Shown: in pieces, positions 56,289 to 63,858 of the stretch | Numbering within the stretch: the stretch's first letter is position 1 | Layout of the letters: each line of letters starts with the position of its first letter | From: Sulfurimonadaceae bacterium | GTDB taxonomy: Bacteria > Campylobacterota > Campylobacteria > Campylobacterales > Sulfurimonadaceae | Assembly: GCA_028683835.1 (NCBI GenBank) | Contig: JAQUHB010000003.1 | Span: 48,914-112,913 of the forward strand | Length of the DNA: 64,000 bases | Direction of reading: 5' to 3' | Made by a program: the position numbers and the translations under genes | Notes under the pieces: model-generated | The model's database searches: none | The model's input: only the letters and a program-made list of their open reading frames with translations | What the model was told of the DNA's origin: nothing

Positions 56289-58022
56289 TTAAGCTTTTGT
56301 CACTTTGACCTTGTTCTCCTGAAAGACAGCACTATTTCCCTCATAACTCTTCTTTGAAGTTGTCAACATATTTACCCCATTTGTTCCAGAATAGATAAGC
56401 ACACAGTCTTCTCTAAGTCTTTCATCAAAAGCTACATGCAAGAGTACAGTTCCGCTGGATGATGATACTTCGACTAACTGATTTTCTTCATAGCCAAGTG
56501 AGGGATGAAGATAAACTTTCTGAACCGTTTTAAACTGAGAATTGAGACTTGTAGCAGACTTACATGTAAGCAGATAAAGTTCATCGCTCTCATTACGATC
56601 ACTGTCCAACTCATCTAAAAACAAAAATTTGCCATTATCTGTCGTGAAACCATTCTCATAAGCTATCTTTTCACGTCCTTTTACTTCCAAAAGTCCCTCT
56701 TCATTTTTAACAGCACAAGATCTAAAATGTGCAATATAGTCTTCTTCATTCTTGAGTGAAACATCAAAAGCATCGCAAAGATATTTTGTCAGTTCATATT
56801 CACTTATCCCTATTTCACTCACTTTTTGACGAGGCATCTCATACATGTAATGCGTCGAGTAAGAGGTTCTGATATCATTTTTTTCCAAGAATGTTTTTGC
56901 TGGGATAATAAGATCTGCCATCTGAGAAGTTTGGTTTTCATACAGACCAAAATAAATAATATTTTCCACTTTTTGAAGCTCTTCTACCACCCTTGATGTG
57001 TTTGGCATCTGATTGAGAGGATTTGATCCTTGGATAAAAACAGTATCAAAATTACCAAATTTTGTATCGACTTTACTTACTTTTTTTGCCTCACATAAAA
57101 TAAATGGTGAATCAATTCCACGTTTCGAAAAACCAAGATAGCTCACGCCACACCCCTCTTTTCCAAAGAGTCCAAACAATACACCAAAAGCATCGATAGC
57201 ACGCATCACATCTGCACCATCAAGATATTTTTGAATCCCGACTCCACAAAGGATGGCTACTTTTTTGTCCTTGACTAGTTCTAAAAACTTACCGATGTCG
57301 CCTAAAGTCGCACCAATATTATCTAAAACAGCTTTAATGCGGATAGTTTGTGTAAGTTCATAAAATTCCTCATATTCTGGAGCATATTTTTTTACAAACT
57401 CTTTATCTATACCACCTTCTATAAATAAAAAACGTGATAAAAGCATCACAAACTCAGCATCTCCATGAGGTTTTATCTGTACATGTAAATCAGCTGTTTG
57501 TGCGATTTTTGTTTTTACAGGATCAATAACAATAATCTTTTTATCTTTTAAAAGGGGCAAAAAATGTGATGATGTCGTGTGTGGATTTCTTCCCCAAAAG
57601 ACAACAACTTCAGATTTGGCTATCTGCTGCGGTGTCATTATGTCATTATGCCCTCGTCCGGCGATAATGCCTGCTTCACCAGCTCCATCACAAAGAGTTC
57701 CGTTGGTCAAAGTTGCGCCGTAAGAACTAAAAAAATGATCCGTTACTTCTTGCATCAAAGCAAAATTTCCGTTTCCTCTATAATGAAGAGTTTTCTTACT
57801 TTCTTTTATGATATTTACAAGATGAGTAAGAGCTTCATCCATTGTTATGATTTCACCTTTAAATCTAGGCTTTTCTATTCTTTCAAAAGTTTCATAATGG
57901 TTGAGATGTGGACATAAGAAACCCTGAGTAAAACCCTCTTTTAAACCTTTTAACTTTCCATCCGTATATATGATAGAACAGGTATCATAACAATCCAGAG
58001 GACAAGCTGTAATAGTATTCAA
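56289..58022 (-). CDS. Molybdopterin-dependent oxidoreductase (DMSO reductase superfamily)
   Basis: About 577 residues. The N-terminal cluster motif ACPLDCYDTCSI with a later LCPH gives four cysteines for one 4Fe-4S. LTNGTLCDGAGEAG marks the probable metal-ligand region, and VVFWGRNPHTTSSHF and IIVIDPVKTKIAQTAD bind the two pterins. The C-terminal domain includes LLTCKSATSLNSQFKT. There is no Tat signal, so it is cytoplasmic. I start at TTG 58022, since AAGGA lies eight bases before it; the frame is open to 58055. Substrate unknown. It needs the cofactor handled by mog at 18747. Confidence 0.87.
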   Translation of the reverse strand: MNTITACPLDCYDTCSIIYTDGKLKGLKEGFTQGFLCPHLNHYETFERIEKPRFKGEIITMDEALTHLVNIIKESKKTLHYRGNGNFALMQEVTDHFFSSYGATLTNGTLCDGAGEAGIIAGRGHNDIMTPQQIAKSEVVVFWGRNPHTTSSHFLPLLKDKKIIVIDPVKTKIAQTADLHVQIKPHGDAEFVMLLSRFLFIEGGIDKEFVKKYAPEYEEFYELTQTIRIKAVLDNIGATLGDIGKFLELVKDKKVAILCGVGIQKYLDGADVMRAIDAFGVLFGLFGKEGCGVSYLGFSKRGIDSPFILCEAKKVSKVDTKFGNFDTVFIQGSNPLNQMPNTSRVVEELQKVENIIYFGLYENQTSQMADLIIPAKTFLEKNDIRTSYSTHYMYEMPRQKVSEIGISEYELTKYLCDAFDVSLKNEEDYIAHFRSCAVKNEEGLLEVKGREKIAYENGFTTDNGKFLFLDELDSDRNESDELYLLTCKSATSLNSQFKTVQKVYLHPSLGYEENQLVEVSSSSGTVLLHVAFDERLREDCVLIYSGTNGVNMLTTSKKSYEGNSAVFQENKVKVTKA

Positions 58023-58166
58023 AATTTCAATCCTTATGTTCTTTAAGAGCAGCAATTTTACTCACAAATCACTTTTAATTAGATAATGCGAAATATATAG
58101 GCACATAATCTCATATTCATTTTTATTTCGATAATATTACGTATTATTGCACACAAGGAAGATGAT

Positions 58167-59117
58167 ATGTCTGTATTAGACAACGTGGATGCGTCTACAA
58201 ATTTAGCAAAAAATAATGAAGTGCAACTCTTAGTATTTAAAGTAAGTAGTATTACTGATGCAGCATTTTATGCCATTAATGTTTTTAAGACTAGAGAAGT
58301 AGTCGAATCAAAAAATCATTACCTCACACAAATTCCCTCATCACATCCTATGCTTGAAGGAACGATAACACTCCGAGGCATTCAAATACCAATACTCAAC
58401 CTTCCGGCATGGCTTCATATGACACTCACTAAAGAGGAGATCAAAAAATCAAATATTCTTATATGCGATTTTAACGGCGTTATTATTGGTCTTCGCATCA
58501 TGTCGGCATTTAAAGTTGTCAAAAAGAACTGGAGCGAAATGCACGCACCAGAAAGCTACAGCGTAGGTGATAACAGTGTTATCATGAATGACACAAGACT
58601 CGAGGATGGAAGTATGTGTTTAATTCTTGATTATGAAAAACTTTTAGCAGATGTTATTCCTCAAGCAATGGTCGATGTGAATGAAGGCAAACGTGCTATG
58701 GAAGAGTTTGATATACCGATGAAGTTAAGAAAAGGCACTGTATTAATAGCAGAAGATTCGAAAACTGCCCAAAAACATCTTATACAAATATTTGAAAATG
58801 CAAATCTGAAATACAAAATCTTCAGTAATGGTAAACTTCTGCTAAATTATATTGCATCACTCGATGATCCATCAATTATTCCAGTAGTTATCACAGATAT
58901 AGAGATGCCTGAAATCTCCGGATTTACTGTTATAAAAGAATTACGTTCCAATTCATTAACGGCACAAATACCACTTATCGTCAACAGTTCTATGACAGGT
59001 GATAATAACAAACGTGAAGCTACTGCTCTTGGAGCTGATGGTTTTATCGATAAGACAAAAAGTCATAATATCATACCATTAATTGTAGAAGCTATGAATT
59101 CAAGAGAAAACACTTAA
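58167..59117 (+). CDS. cheV: Chemotaxis coupling protein CheV
   Basis: A 316-residue protein: a CheW-like domain (about 20-165, with GTITLRGIQIPILNL) and a receiver domain (about 190-312). The receiver has acidic pair AEDSK, phospho-acceptor ITDIEMPEISG and lysine in FIDKTKSHN. CheV couples receptors to CheA and adapts by phosphorylation; several copies are usual in Campylobacterota. The gene stands alone and ends at a paired-palindrome terminator. Confidence 0.95.
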   Translation: MSVLDNVDASTNLAKNNEVQLLVFKVSSITDAAFYAINVFKTREVVESKNHYLTQIPSSHPMLEGTITLRGIQIPILNLPAWLHMTLTKEEIKKSNILICDFNGVIIGLRIMSAFKVVKKNWSEMHAPESYSVGDNSVIMNDTRLEDGSMCLILDYEKLLADVIPQAMVDVNEGKRAMEEFDIPMKLRKGTVLIAEDSKTAQKHLIQIFENANLKYKIFSNGKLLLNYIASLDDPSIIPVVITDIEMPEISGFTVIKELRSNSLTAQIPLIVNSSMTGDNNKREATALGADGFIDKTKSHNIIPLIVEAMNSRENT

Positions 59118-59142
59118 AATAAAGTTTACAAAAGAAGAAAAA

Positions 59143-59172
59143 CCTTACATGTAAAGATCTCTACATGTAAGG
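59143..59172. terminator. Paired TTACATGTAA terminator between cheV and oadA
   Basis: CCTTACATGTA (59143-59153) and TACATGTAAGG (59162-59172) form a perfect 11-bp stem with an 8-base loop, each arm holding one copy of the frequent word. It lies 25 bases after cheV. Confidence 0.75.
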
Positions 59173-59194
59173 AAAAGTTTTATTTAAAAATAAA

Positions 59195-59219
59195 TCGGAA
59201 AGAAGCAAGCTTCTTCCGA
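59195..59219 (-). terminator. Terminator of the oadG-oadA operon
   Basis: TCGGAAAGAAGC and GCTTCTTCCGA pair as an 11-bp stem with one unpaired A and an AA loop, directly after the oadA stop. On the minus strand it is followed by TTTATTTTT. Confidence 0.8.
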
Positions 59220-59603
59220 CTAACCTATTACAGCTACTAGTTGACCTTCTACTACTTTATCATTTATGTTTACATTAAGAGATTTTACAACACCATTGCA
59301 AGGTGCGACAACATCGATCTCCATTTTCATAGATTCTAAGATTAAAAGAACATCACCCTCTGCGACAGTCTGACCTACAGTAGCTGAGATCTTCCAAACA
59401 GACCCTGGAAGCATTGCATTCACTGCTGTACCATCTATTTTTGGTGCTACTGGTGCTGCTGGAGCCACTGGCGCCGCTTGTGGTGCCGGCATTGAAAAAC
59501 TTTCACCATTTACTGCTGTTACTTGAATGTTTGCATCACCCTCTGCTACTTGAACACTGAACTTTTGTCCGTCTACTACTACTGTATAATTTCCTGTACT
59601 CAT
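59220..59603 (-). CDS. Possible internal product of oadA: free biotin carboxyl carrier
   Basis: Inside oadA, AAAGGAG (59618-59612) is followed by eight bases and ATG 59603, in frame. The encoded 127 residues start MSTGNYTVVVDGQKFSVQV, contain the Ala/Pro linker and end with the complete biotinyl domain (ESMKMEI, biotin lysine 93). This is either a working internal start giving a separate carrier, or the scar of a gene fusion. Inferred from the sequence only. Confidence 0.4.
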   Translation of the reverse strand: MSTGNYTVVVDGQKFSVQVAEGDANIQVTAVNGESFSMPAPQAAPVAPAAPVAPKIDGTAVNAMLPGSVWKISATVGQTVAEGDVLLILESMKMEIDVVAPCNGVVKSLNVNINDKVVEGQLVAVIG

Positions 59604-61040
59604 TTTTTTTACTCCTTTATTTGTTTGCATATTTGATTTTTTTCTTACATTTACTTCCGCTTCACCTTTAAGAAAAGCGATACCTTTATGATGACAAGCT
59701 GCAGCGATGAAGATGTTCTCTTCAGTTGTTGCAATGCCCTCTTCTTCTAAGATTTTTGTCCAATGACTCAAAGATTTGCTCTCATCTTCATCTGCAAGAT
59801 CTAACGCATTTCTCCTAGTTGGTTCCAAACGCAACTTTTCTGAAGCGATCTTAACAATCTCAGGATCTGGCGCAACTGGAGTTTTACCAAAATAACCAAG
59901 AACCATTTTTCCATATCCCGGAGCAATAGCTTTCCATGGACCTTGCATTACATTGTTCAATGCTTGTTGGAAGTAAAACTGTGACACTGGAGTTACAGAA
60001 GTACCGTATCCACCTTTTTCAACAACTTCACGCATCGCATCGATAACTTCCGGAAATCTATCTAAGATATTATTATCACGCATCATCTGTGTGTTTGCAG
60101 TGAGCGCACCACCTGGCATTGGTGAAAATGGAATAAGTGGAGAAACTGTAGTTGCTTCTGGAGGCATGAAATAATCTTCAAGACAACGTTCAACTTCTTT
60201 TTCATATGTTAATATCTTTTCAATCTCTAATCCACCGAGATCATAGTTCATACCTTTAGTCGCATGTAACATAGTCAAAATATCCGGTTGAGATGTTCCA
60301 CCGCTCACAGGAGCGGCAGCCATATCTATACCATCGATTCCAGCATCAAGTGCTGCAAGATAAGCAGCAACAGATACACCAGCTGTCTCATGAGTATGAA
60401 GACGTAAATGAGTTCCTTCAGGAACTAAAGCACGCGCCATTCTGATAGTATCATAGACTTTTTTAGGGCTAGAAGTTCCACTTGCATCCTTAAAACAGAT
60501 ACTATCATATGGTATACCGCTGTCTAAAATATCACGTAAAGTTTTTTCATAAAAGTGAACATCATGCGCACCAACACATCCTGGAGGTAAGTCCATCATA
60601 GTCACAACTACTTCATGTTTTAGTCCATAGTGTGTGATTCGCTCAGCTGAGTATTTTAGGTTTTCAACATCATTTAATGCATCAAAATTACGAATTGTAG
60701 TCGTTCCATGTTTTTTGAACATTTTTGCATGAAGATCAATAAGTTCTCTTGAACCAGTGTCCAGCATAACTGTGTTTATACCGCGAGCAAGTGTTTGAAG
60801 ATTTGCATCTGGCCCAACGATAGAACGAAATCTGTCCATCATAGTAAATGCATCTTCATTAAGATAAAAATAAAGTGACTGAAATCTTGCTCCACCACCA
60901 AATTCAAAGTGTGTTATTCCTGCATGTTTTGCTGCTTCAACTGCCGGGAAAAAATCATCCATAAGTACACGACCACCAAAAACAGATTGAAACCCGTCTC
61001 TAAATGTCGTATCCATAATATCAATAAATTTCTTTGCCAT
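59220..61040 (-). CDS. oadA: Oxaloacetate decarboxylase alpha subunit / pyruvate carboxylase subunit B
   Basis: A 606-residue biotin protein. Residues 1-280 form the carboxyltransferase barrel: DIMDTTFRDGFQSVFGGR, CFKDASGTSSPKKVYD (catalytic lysine), HTHETAGVSVAAY. Residues 290-460 are the PYC_OADA domain (PFSPMPGGALTANTQMM). An Ala/Pro linker leads to the biotinyl domain with ESMKMEI, the lysine at about 572. The linker codes an in-frame AAAGGAG and ATG (59603), so the last 127 residues may also be made alone. It is two bases after oadG. With OadB it would be a sodium pump; with PycA a pyruvate carboxylase. Confidence 0.94.
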   Translation of the reverse strand: MAKKFIDIMDTTFRDGFQSVFGGRVLMDDFFPAVEAAKHAGITHFEFGGGARFQSLYFYLNEDAFTMMDRFRSIVGPDANLQTLARGINTVMLDTGSRELIDLHAKMFKKHGTTTIRNFDALNDVENLKYSAERITHYGLKHEVVVTMMDLPPGCVGAHDVHFYEKTLRDILDSGIPYDSICFKDASGTSSPKKVYDTIRMARALVPEGTHLRLHTHETAGVSVAAYLAALDAGIDGIDMAAAPVSGGTSQPDILTMLHATKGMNYDLGGLEIEKILTYEKEVERCLEDYFMPPEATTVSPLIPFSPMPGGALTANTQMMRDNNILDRFPEVIDAMREVVEKGGYGTSVTPVSQFYFQQALNNVMQGPWKAIAPGYGKMVLGYFGKTPVAPDPEIVKIASEKLRLEPTRRNALDLADEDESKSLSHWTKILEEEGIATTEENIFIAAACHHKGIAFLKGEAEVNVRKKSNMQTNKGVKKMSTGNYTVVVDGQKFSVQVAEGDANIQVTAVNGESFSMPAPQAAPVAPAAPVAPKIDGTAVNAMLPGSVWKISATVGQTVAEGDVLLILESMKMEIDVVAPCNGVVKSLNVNINDKVVEGQLVAVIG

Positions 61041-61042
61041 TA

Positions 61043-61351
61043 TTATCCTTCACTGTGATGCATAATTGCCGCTGTTACTGCCGCAATTACTTTTTTATTG
61101 TCTTGCTTCGACCTGTGATATATAATTGCCGCCGTAATTGCTGCAATTATCCTTTGCTTGTGTTGCTCAGACATATGTTCAATACGTGTCTCCGTATACG
61201 TTTCCTCTAATGACATACTTTTGAGTTCCGGAACAATTCTGTTAGAACTTTTTGCTTTAGCAACTAAGATCATAACAAATATGAAAAGGAAAACCGCTCC
61301 TATGCCAAGAAACATAAACTTCGTTCCATCAAGAACTAAATTTGTTTCCAT
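61043..61351 (-). CDS. oadG: Oxaloacetate decarboxylase gamma-like subunit
   Basis: About 102 residues: one membrane helix (about 15-38, FMFLGIGAVFLFIFVMILV) and a cytoplasmic tail. The tail contains a duplicated helix, IIAAITAAIIYHRSKQ and VIAAVTAAIMHHSEG, also visible as a DNA repeat (about 61058-61090 and 61118-61150). OadG assembles the sodium-pumping decarboxylase and binds its metal. ATG 61351 follows AAGGTG; an upstream GTG at 61360 is possible. No oadB follows in this window. Confidence 0.78.
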   Translation of the reverse strand: METNLVLDGTKFMFLGIGAVFLFIFVMILVAKAKSSNRIVPELKSMSLEETYTETRIEHMSEQHKQRIIAAITAAIIYHRSKQDNKKVIAAVTAAIMHHSEG

Positions 61352-61391
61352 ATCATTCACCTTATCAAATAATTCGTAATCATATTATAAT

Positions 61392-61405
61392 AAAGTTTAA
61401 ACTTT
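61392..61405. promoter_or_regulatory. Palindrome AAAGTTTAAACTTT with a second half-copy near ppa promoter
   Basis: A perfect 14-bp palindrome lies just upstream of oadG. AAAGTTTAAAC recurs at 61478-61488, touching the ppa -10 box. Two copies in one divergent gap suggest an operator controlling oadGA and ppa. No regulator is assigned. Confidence 0.4.
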
Positions 61406-61490
61406 TTATAGATTTCCCTCTATTGTGCACATTTATGCAATCTTTGTTACTTTTTTTAAACTATTTTACGAACATATAAAGTTTAAACGA

Positions 61491-61496
61491 TATAAT
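61491..61496 (+). promoter_or_regulatory. -10 box of ppa
   Basis: TATAAT 33 bases before ATG 61529, directly after the AAAGTTTAAAC repeat. AGAAGGAA precedes the start codon. Confidence 0.5.
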
Positions 61497-61528
61497 TTCA
61501 TCATTAAAAAATTAAGAAGGAAATAGGT

Positions 61529-62047
61529 ATGAATCTAGATAAAATCAGTTACGGCGAAAATCCAGACAAAGTAAAAGCAATCATTGAGATTCCATGTGGA
61601 TCAAATATCAAATATGAAGTAGAAAAAGAGAGCGGCGCGCTTGTTCTTGACCGTGTTATGCATTCTGCCATGTATTATCCTGCAAACTACGGTTTTGTAA
61701 ATCAAACTCTTTCTCAAGATGGAGACCCTGCAGACGTTTTAGTTCTTGCTGAATATCCAATGCAAGCTGGCTGTGTTGTTAACTGCCGTTTAGTTGGTGT
61801 TTTGATCATGGAAGATGAAAGTGGAATAGATGAAAAACTTTTAGCAGTCCCTGTTTCTAAAATCGATCCTACTTTTGATGAGATTCAAGACCTTGGAGAT
61901 ATCCCAAAACATACTTTGGCTAAGATCAAAAATTTCTTTGAAACATACAAAATGCTTGAGCCAAACAAATGGGTTAAAGTGAAAGGTTTTGAAGATAAAG
62001 CAAGTGCAACAAAAATTCTTGAAGATGCTATCAAAAACTATAAATAA
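61529..62047 (+). CDS. ppa: Inorganic pyrophosphatase
   Basis: A 172-residue family I enzyme. IEIPCGSNIKYEVEKESG, the signature DGDPADVLVL with three metal aspartates, MEDESGIDEKLLAVP and KNFFETYK are all present. It removes pyrophosphate from biosynthesis and acts in the cytoplasm. It may be co-transcribed with the small membrane gene that starts nine bases later. Confidence 0.97.
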   Translation: MNLDKISYGENPDKVKAIIEIPCGSNIKYEVEKESGALVLDRVMHSAMYYPANYGFVNQTLSQDGDPADVLVLAEYPMQAGCVVNCRLVGVLIMEDESGIDEKLLAVPVSKIDPTFDEIQDLGDIPKHTLAKIKNFFETYKMLEPNKWVKVKGFEDKASATKILEDAIKNYK

Positions 62048-62056
62048 GTATTTAGT

Positions 62057-62350
62057 ATGATAGCAGGAATGTTTGAACAAGATTTAGTAGCTTATCTTCT
62101 ATTTGGAATAGTGCTCAATTTTGTTTTTTCCATACTTTTTGGAATTTACTTGAGTAAAAATATAGGTATGAATGAAATGATAGATAGTAAAGGCGAAAAG
62201 GCACAATCCCCTTTCGTTGCTTTTTCTCTTTTTCTACCTTATATCAAAATGGTTATCACACTCTACAGAGTTGCAATACTCCAATTCTACTTTTTAAATC
62301 AGGGTAAAACTCATAAAGAGTTCTGGATTTACCTTACACACGAAGATTAA
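62057..62350 (+). CDS. Hypothetical two-span membrane protein
   Basis: 97 residues with hydrophobic helices at about 9-31 (LVAYLLFGIVLNFVFSILFG) and 50-78. The sequence between them is a short polar loop. No recognised motif. Being close behind ppa, it is probably in the same transcript, before a terminator at 62359. Confidence 0.65.
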   Translation: MIAGMFEQDLVAYLLFGIVLNFVFSILFGIYLSKNIGMNEMIDSKGEKAQSPFVAFSLFLPYIKMVITLYRVAILQFYFLNQGKTHKEFWIYLTHED

Positions 62351-62358
62351 AGGGTTAG

Positions 62359-62417
62359 TGTAACCGCTTTACTATGTATTTGTATCTATAGCTGTTACGC
62401 TATGGTTACAATTTTTT
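62359..62417 (+). terminator. Probable terminator after the ppa unit
   Basis: TGTAACC (62359-62365) and GGTTACA (62404-62410) pair, with an inner stem ATAGC/GCTAT (62388-62392, 62399-62403), followed by ATTTTTTC. The long loop permits other foldings. Confidence 0.5.
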
Positions 62418-62484
62418 CTTCTTTATTTTTCTCTTTATCGAAATTTGATGTATAATTATGCACTTAAAAAATAAGGAATTCATT

Positions 62485-62700
62485 ATGAATACAGTTCGAT
62501 TAAATATCACATTGCCCTCTTCTGTTAATGATGATATCAATCATTATGTACAAGAACTCAATGAAAAAAAGAGTCATATTATCGCTAATGCTCTTGAGAT
62601 GTATTTTGATTATCTTGATCTTAGAGTTGCAGAAAAAAGACTTGAAGCTAATGAACCAACAATTTCTCTTGAAGAGATGAGAAAAGAATTAGGTCTTTAA
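62485..62700 (+). CDS. Ribbon-helix-helix antitoxin
   Basis: 71 residues. TVRLNITLPSSVNDDINHYV is an RHH DNA-binding strand and first helix, SHIIANALEMYFDYLDL the second helix, and the acidic C-terminus (EPTISLEEMRKELGL) is the part that would wrap the toxin. ATG 62485 is chosen because AAGGA lies seven bases upstream. It is followed after one base by a RelE/ParE toxin gene, the usual arrangement; the complex should repress its own promoter. Confidence 0.87.
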   Translation: MNTVRLNITLPSSVNDDINHYVQELNEKKSHIIANALEMYFDYLDLRVAEKRLEANEPTISLEEMRKELGL

Positions 62701-62701
62701 T

Positions 62702-62986
62702 TTGTATAGTTTAGATTTTTCTCGTTCTTCAAAACAAGATTTAAAGGTTATCAATAAACCAGATCAAGCTTTTATTCTTGATTCTTTAGAATCTTTTGCT
62801 CAAAACTTCTCTTCTGATTATGAGATTTCTTTAATGTCTTCTGGTAAGATAAAAAAACTGCAAGGACAAAAAGAGATTTTATATCGCTTGAAACTTCGTT
62901 CATATAGAGTTATCTATCAAAAGTATGAAAATAGACTTGTTATCTTAGTCTTACATGTAACAACCCGTGAAGGTGCTTATAAGTAA
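62702..62986 (+). CDS. RelE/ParE-family toxin
   Basis: 94 residues, start TTG. YSLDFSRSSKQDLKVINK, KKLQGQKEILYRLKLRSYRVIYQ and VILVLHVTTREGAYK match the RelE/ParE fold, with the conserved Arg in YRLKLRSYRV. Members cut ribosome-bound mRNA or poison gyrase; which applies here is not clear. A perfect TTACATGTAA lies in the 3' part. The end overlaps the convergent Mrr-like gene by ten bases. Confidence 0.85.
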   Translation: MYSLDFSRSSKQDLKVINKPDQAFILDSLESFAQNFSSDYEISLMSSGKIKKLQGQKEILYRLKLRSYRVIYQKYENRLVILVLHVTTREGAYK

Positions 62987-63858
62987 GTTTCTTCTATTGG
63001 AATAATATGGTGTTCTATTATCTCATTGTATTCTTTTATATATCTTTTTGCTCCTGGGTTTAAGATATCTTTCGACGTAACGTATAATATTTTTTGTTTA
63101 CAGTTTGAAATTATATTTCTAAGTGAATCTTCTTTTTGTAGTAGATTTTCGATTTTCTTTTGTGCTGCTAGAACAGTGTCTTGATTTATTTGCCATTCTT
63201 TTTTTTCCCATTTTTCCCAGTTTCTGCATTGAACAAAATAAGCAAATTCTCCTATTTTTACGAAAAGATCCATTCCCCCATCTTCAATACCTTTTTCTTT
63301 TCCATATTCCCAAACAAAATAGCCTTTTTCTCTAAAGAATTTTGCTACATATGCTTCATACATATCCCCTTTTTCTTTATTTGTCATAGTTGGTTTGTTT
63401 TTTAAATTTGTTATCATATTTTTAAATTCTAAATTTTCTAATATCTTGATATCCCACATTACATATTTTTGTTTATTAATTTCGTCATATTCTTGTTTAG
63501 CTCCGTTTATTTTTCCTTTTTCGGTGGTTAATATCCATTTACCTCTTTTTTCTGTCCATTTGAGTTGATCAAATATTTTATAGATTTTTTCTATAGGTTG
63601 ATTAAGTGATTCTGCTATTTTACTTGTTGAGATATAAACTTTTTCTTTTGGTATATTGTTTTTGGTGTATTGAGTTTCAAATTTATTTATTACTTCTACA
63701 TCAATGAAATCTTTTTTTATATCGTTCTTTGTAGATTGATTTGTGTTTGGATATATAGGGTTTACTTTTTGCATTTTACTTTTTTCTGTAATTGCTTTCA
63801 TAAATAATATAATGAATATTATTGTCAAGAGGAACATTATGTATGTGCTAATACTCAT
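62977..63858 (-). CDS. Membrane-anchored Mrr-like restriction endonuclease
   Basis: A 293-residue protein. A hydrophobic N-terminus (about 4-22) suggests a membrane anchor. A winged-helix-like part (about 75-120, STSKIAESLNQPIEKIYKIFD) precedes the Mrr_cat fold: KGDMYEAYVAKFFREKGYFV, GIEDGGMDLFVKIG and YFVQCRNW. Mrr enzymes need an aspartate and a QxK; here the lysine position is arginine (QCR), so activity is uncertain. Its ATG overlaps the stop of the upstream clipped gene (ATGA). Confidence 0.82.
   Translation of the reverse strand: MSISTYIMFLLTIIFIILFMKAITEKSKMQKVNPIYPNTNQSTKNDIKKDFIDVEVINKFETQYTKNNIPKEKVYISTSKIAESLNQPIEKIYKIFDQLKWTEKRGKWILTTEKGKINGAKQEYDEINKQKYVMWDIKILENLEFKNMITNLKNKPTMTNKEKGDMYEAYVAKFFREKGYFVWEYGKEKGIEDGGMDLFVKIGEFAYFVQCRNWEKWEKKEWQINQDTVLAAQKKIENLLQKEDSLRNIISNCKQKILYVTSKDILNPGAKRYIKEYNEIIEHHIIPIEETYL

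Noticed and set aside
58023..58055. Longer N-terminus for the molybdopterin oxidoreductase
   Set aside because: The extra residues precede the cysteine cluster without a ribosome site, whereas TTG 58022 has AAGGA eight bases upstream.
62351..62460. Short repeats of GTTAC/GTAAC considered as a CRISPR-like or att site
   Set aside because: There are too few units and no constant spacing. A terminator with T-run explains them.
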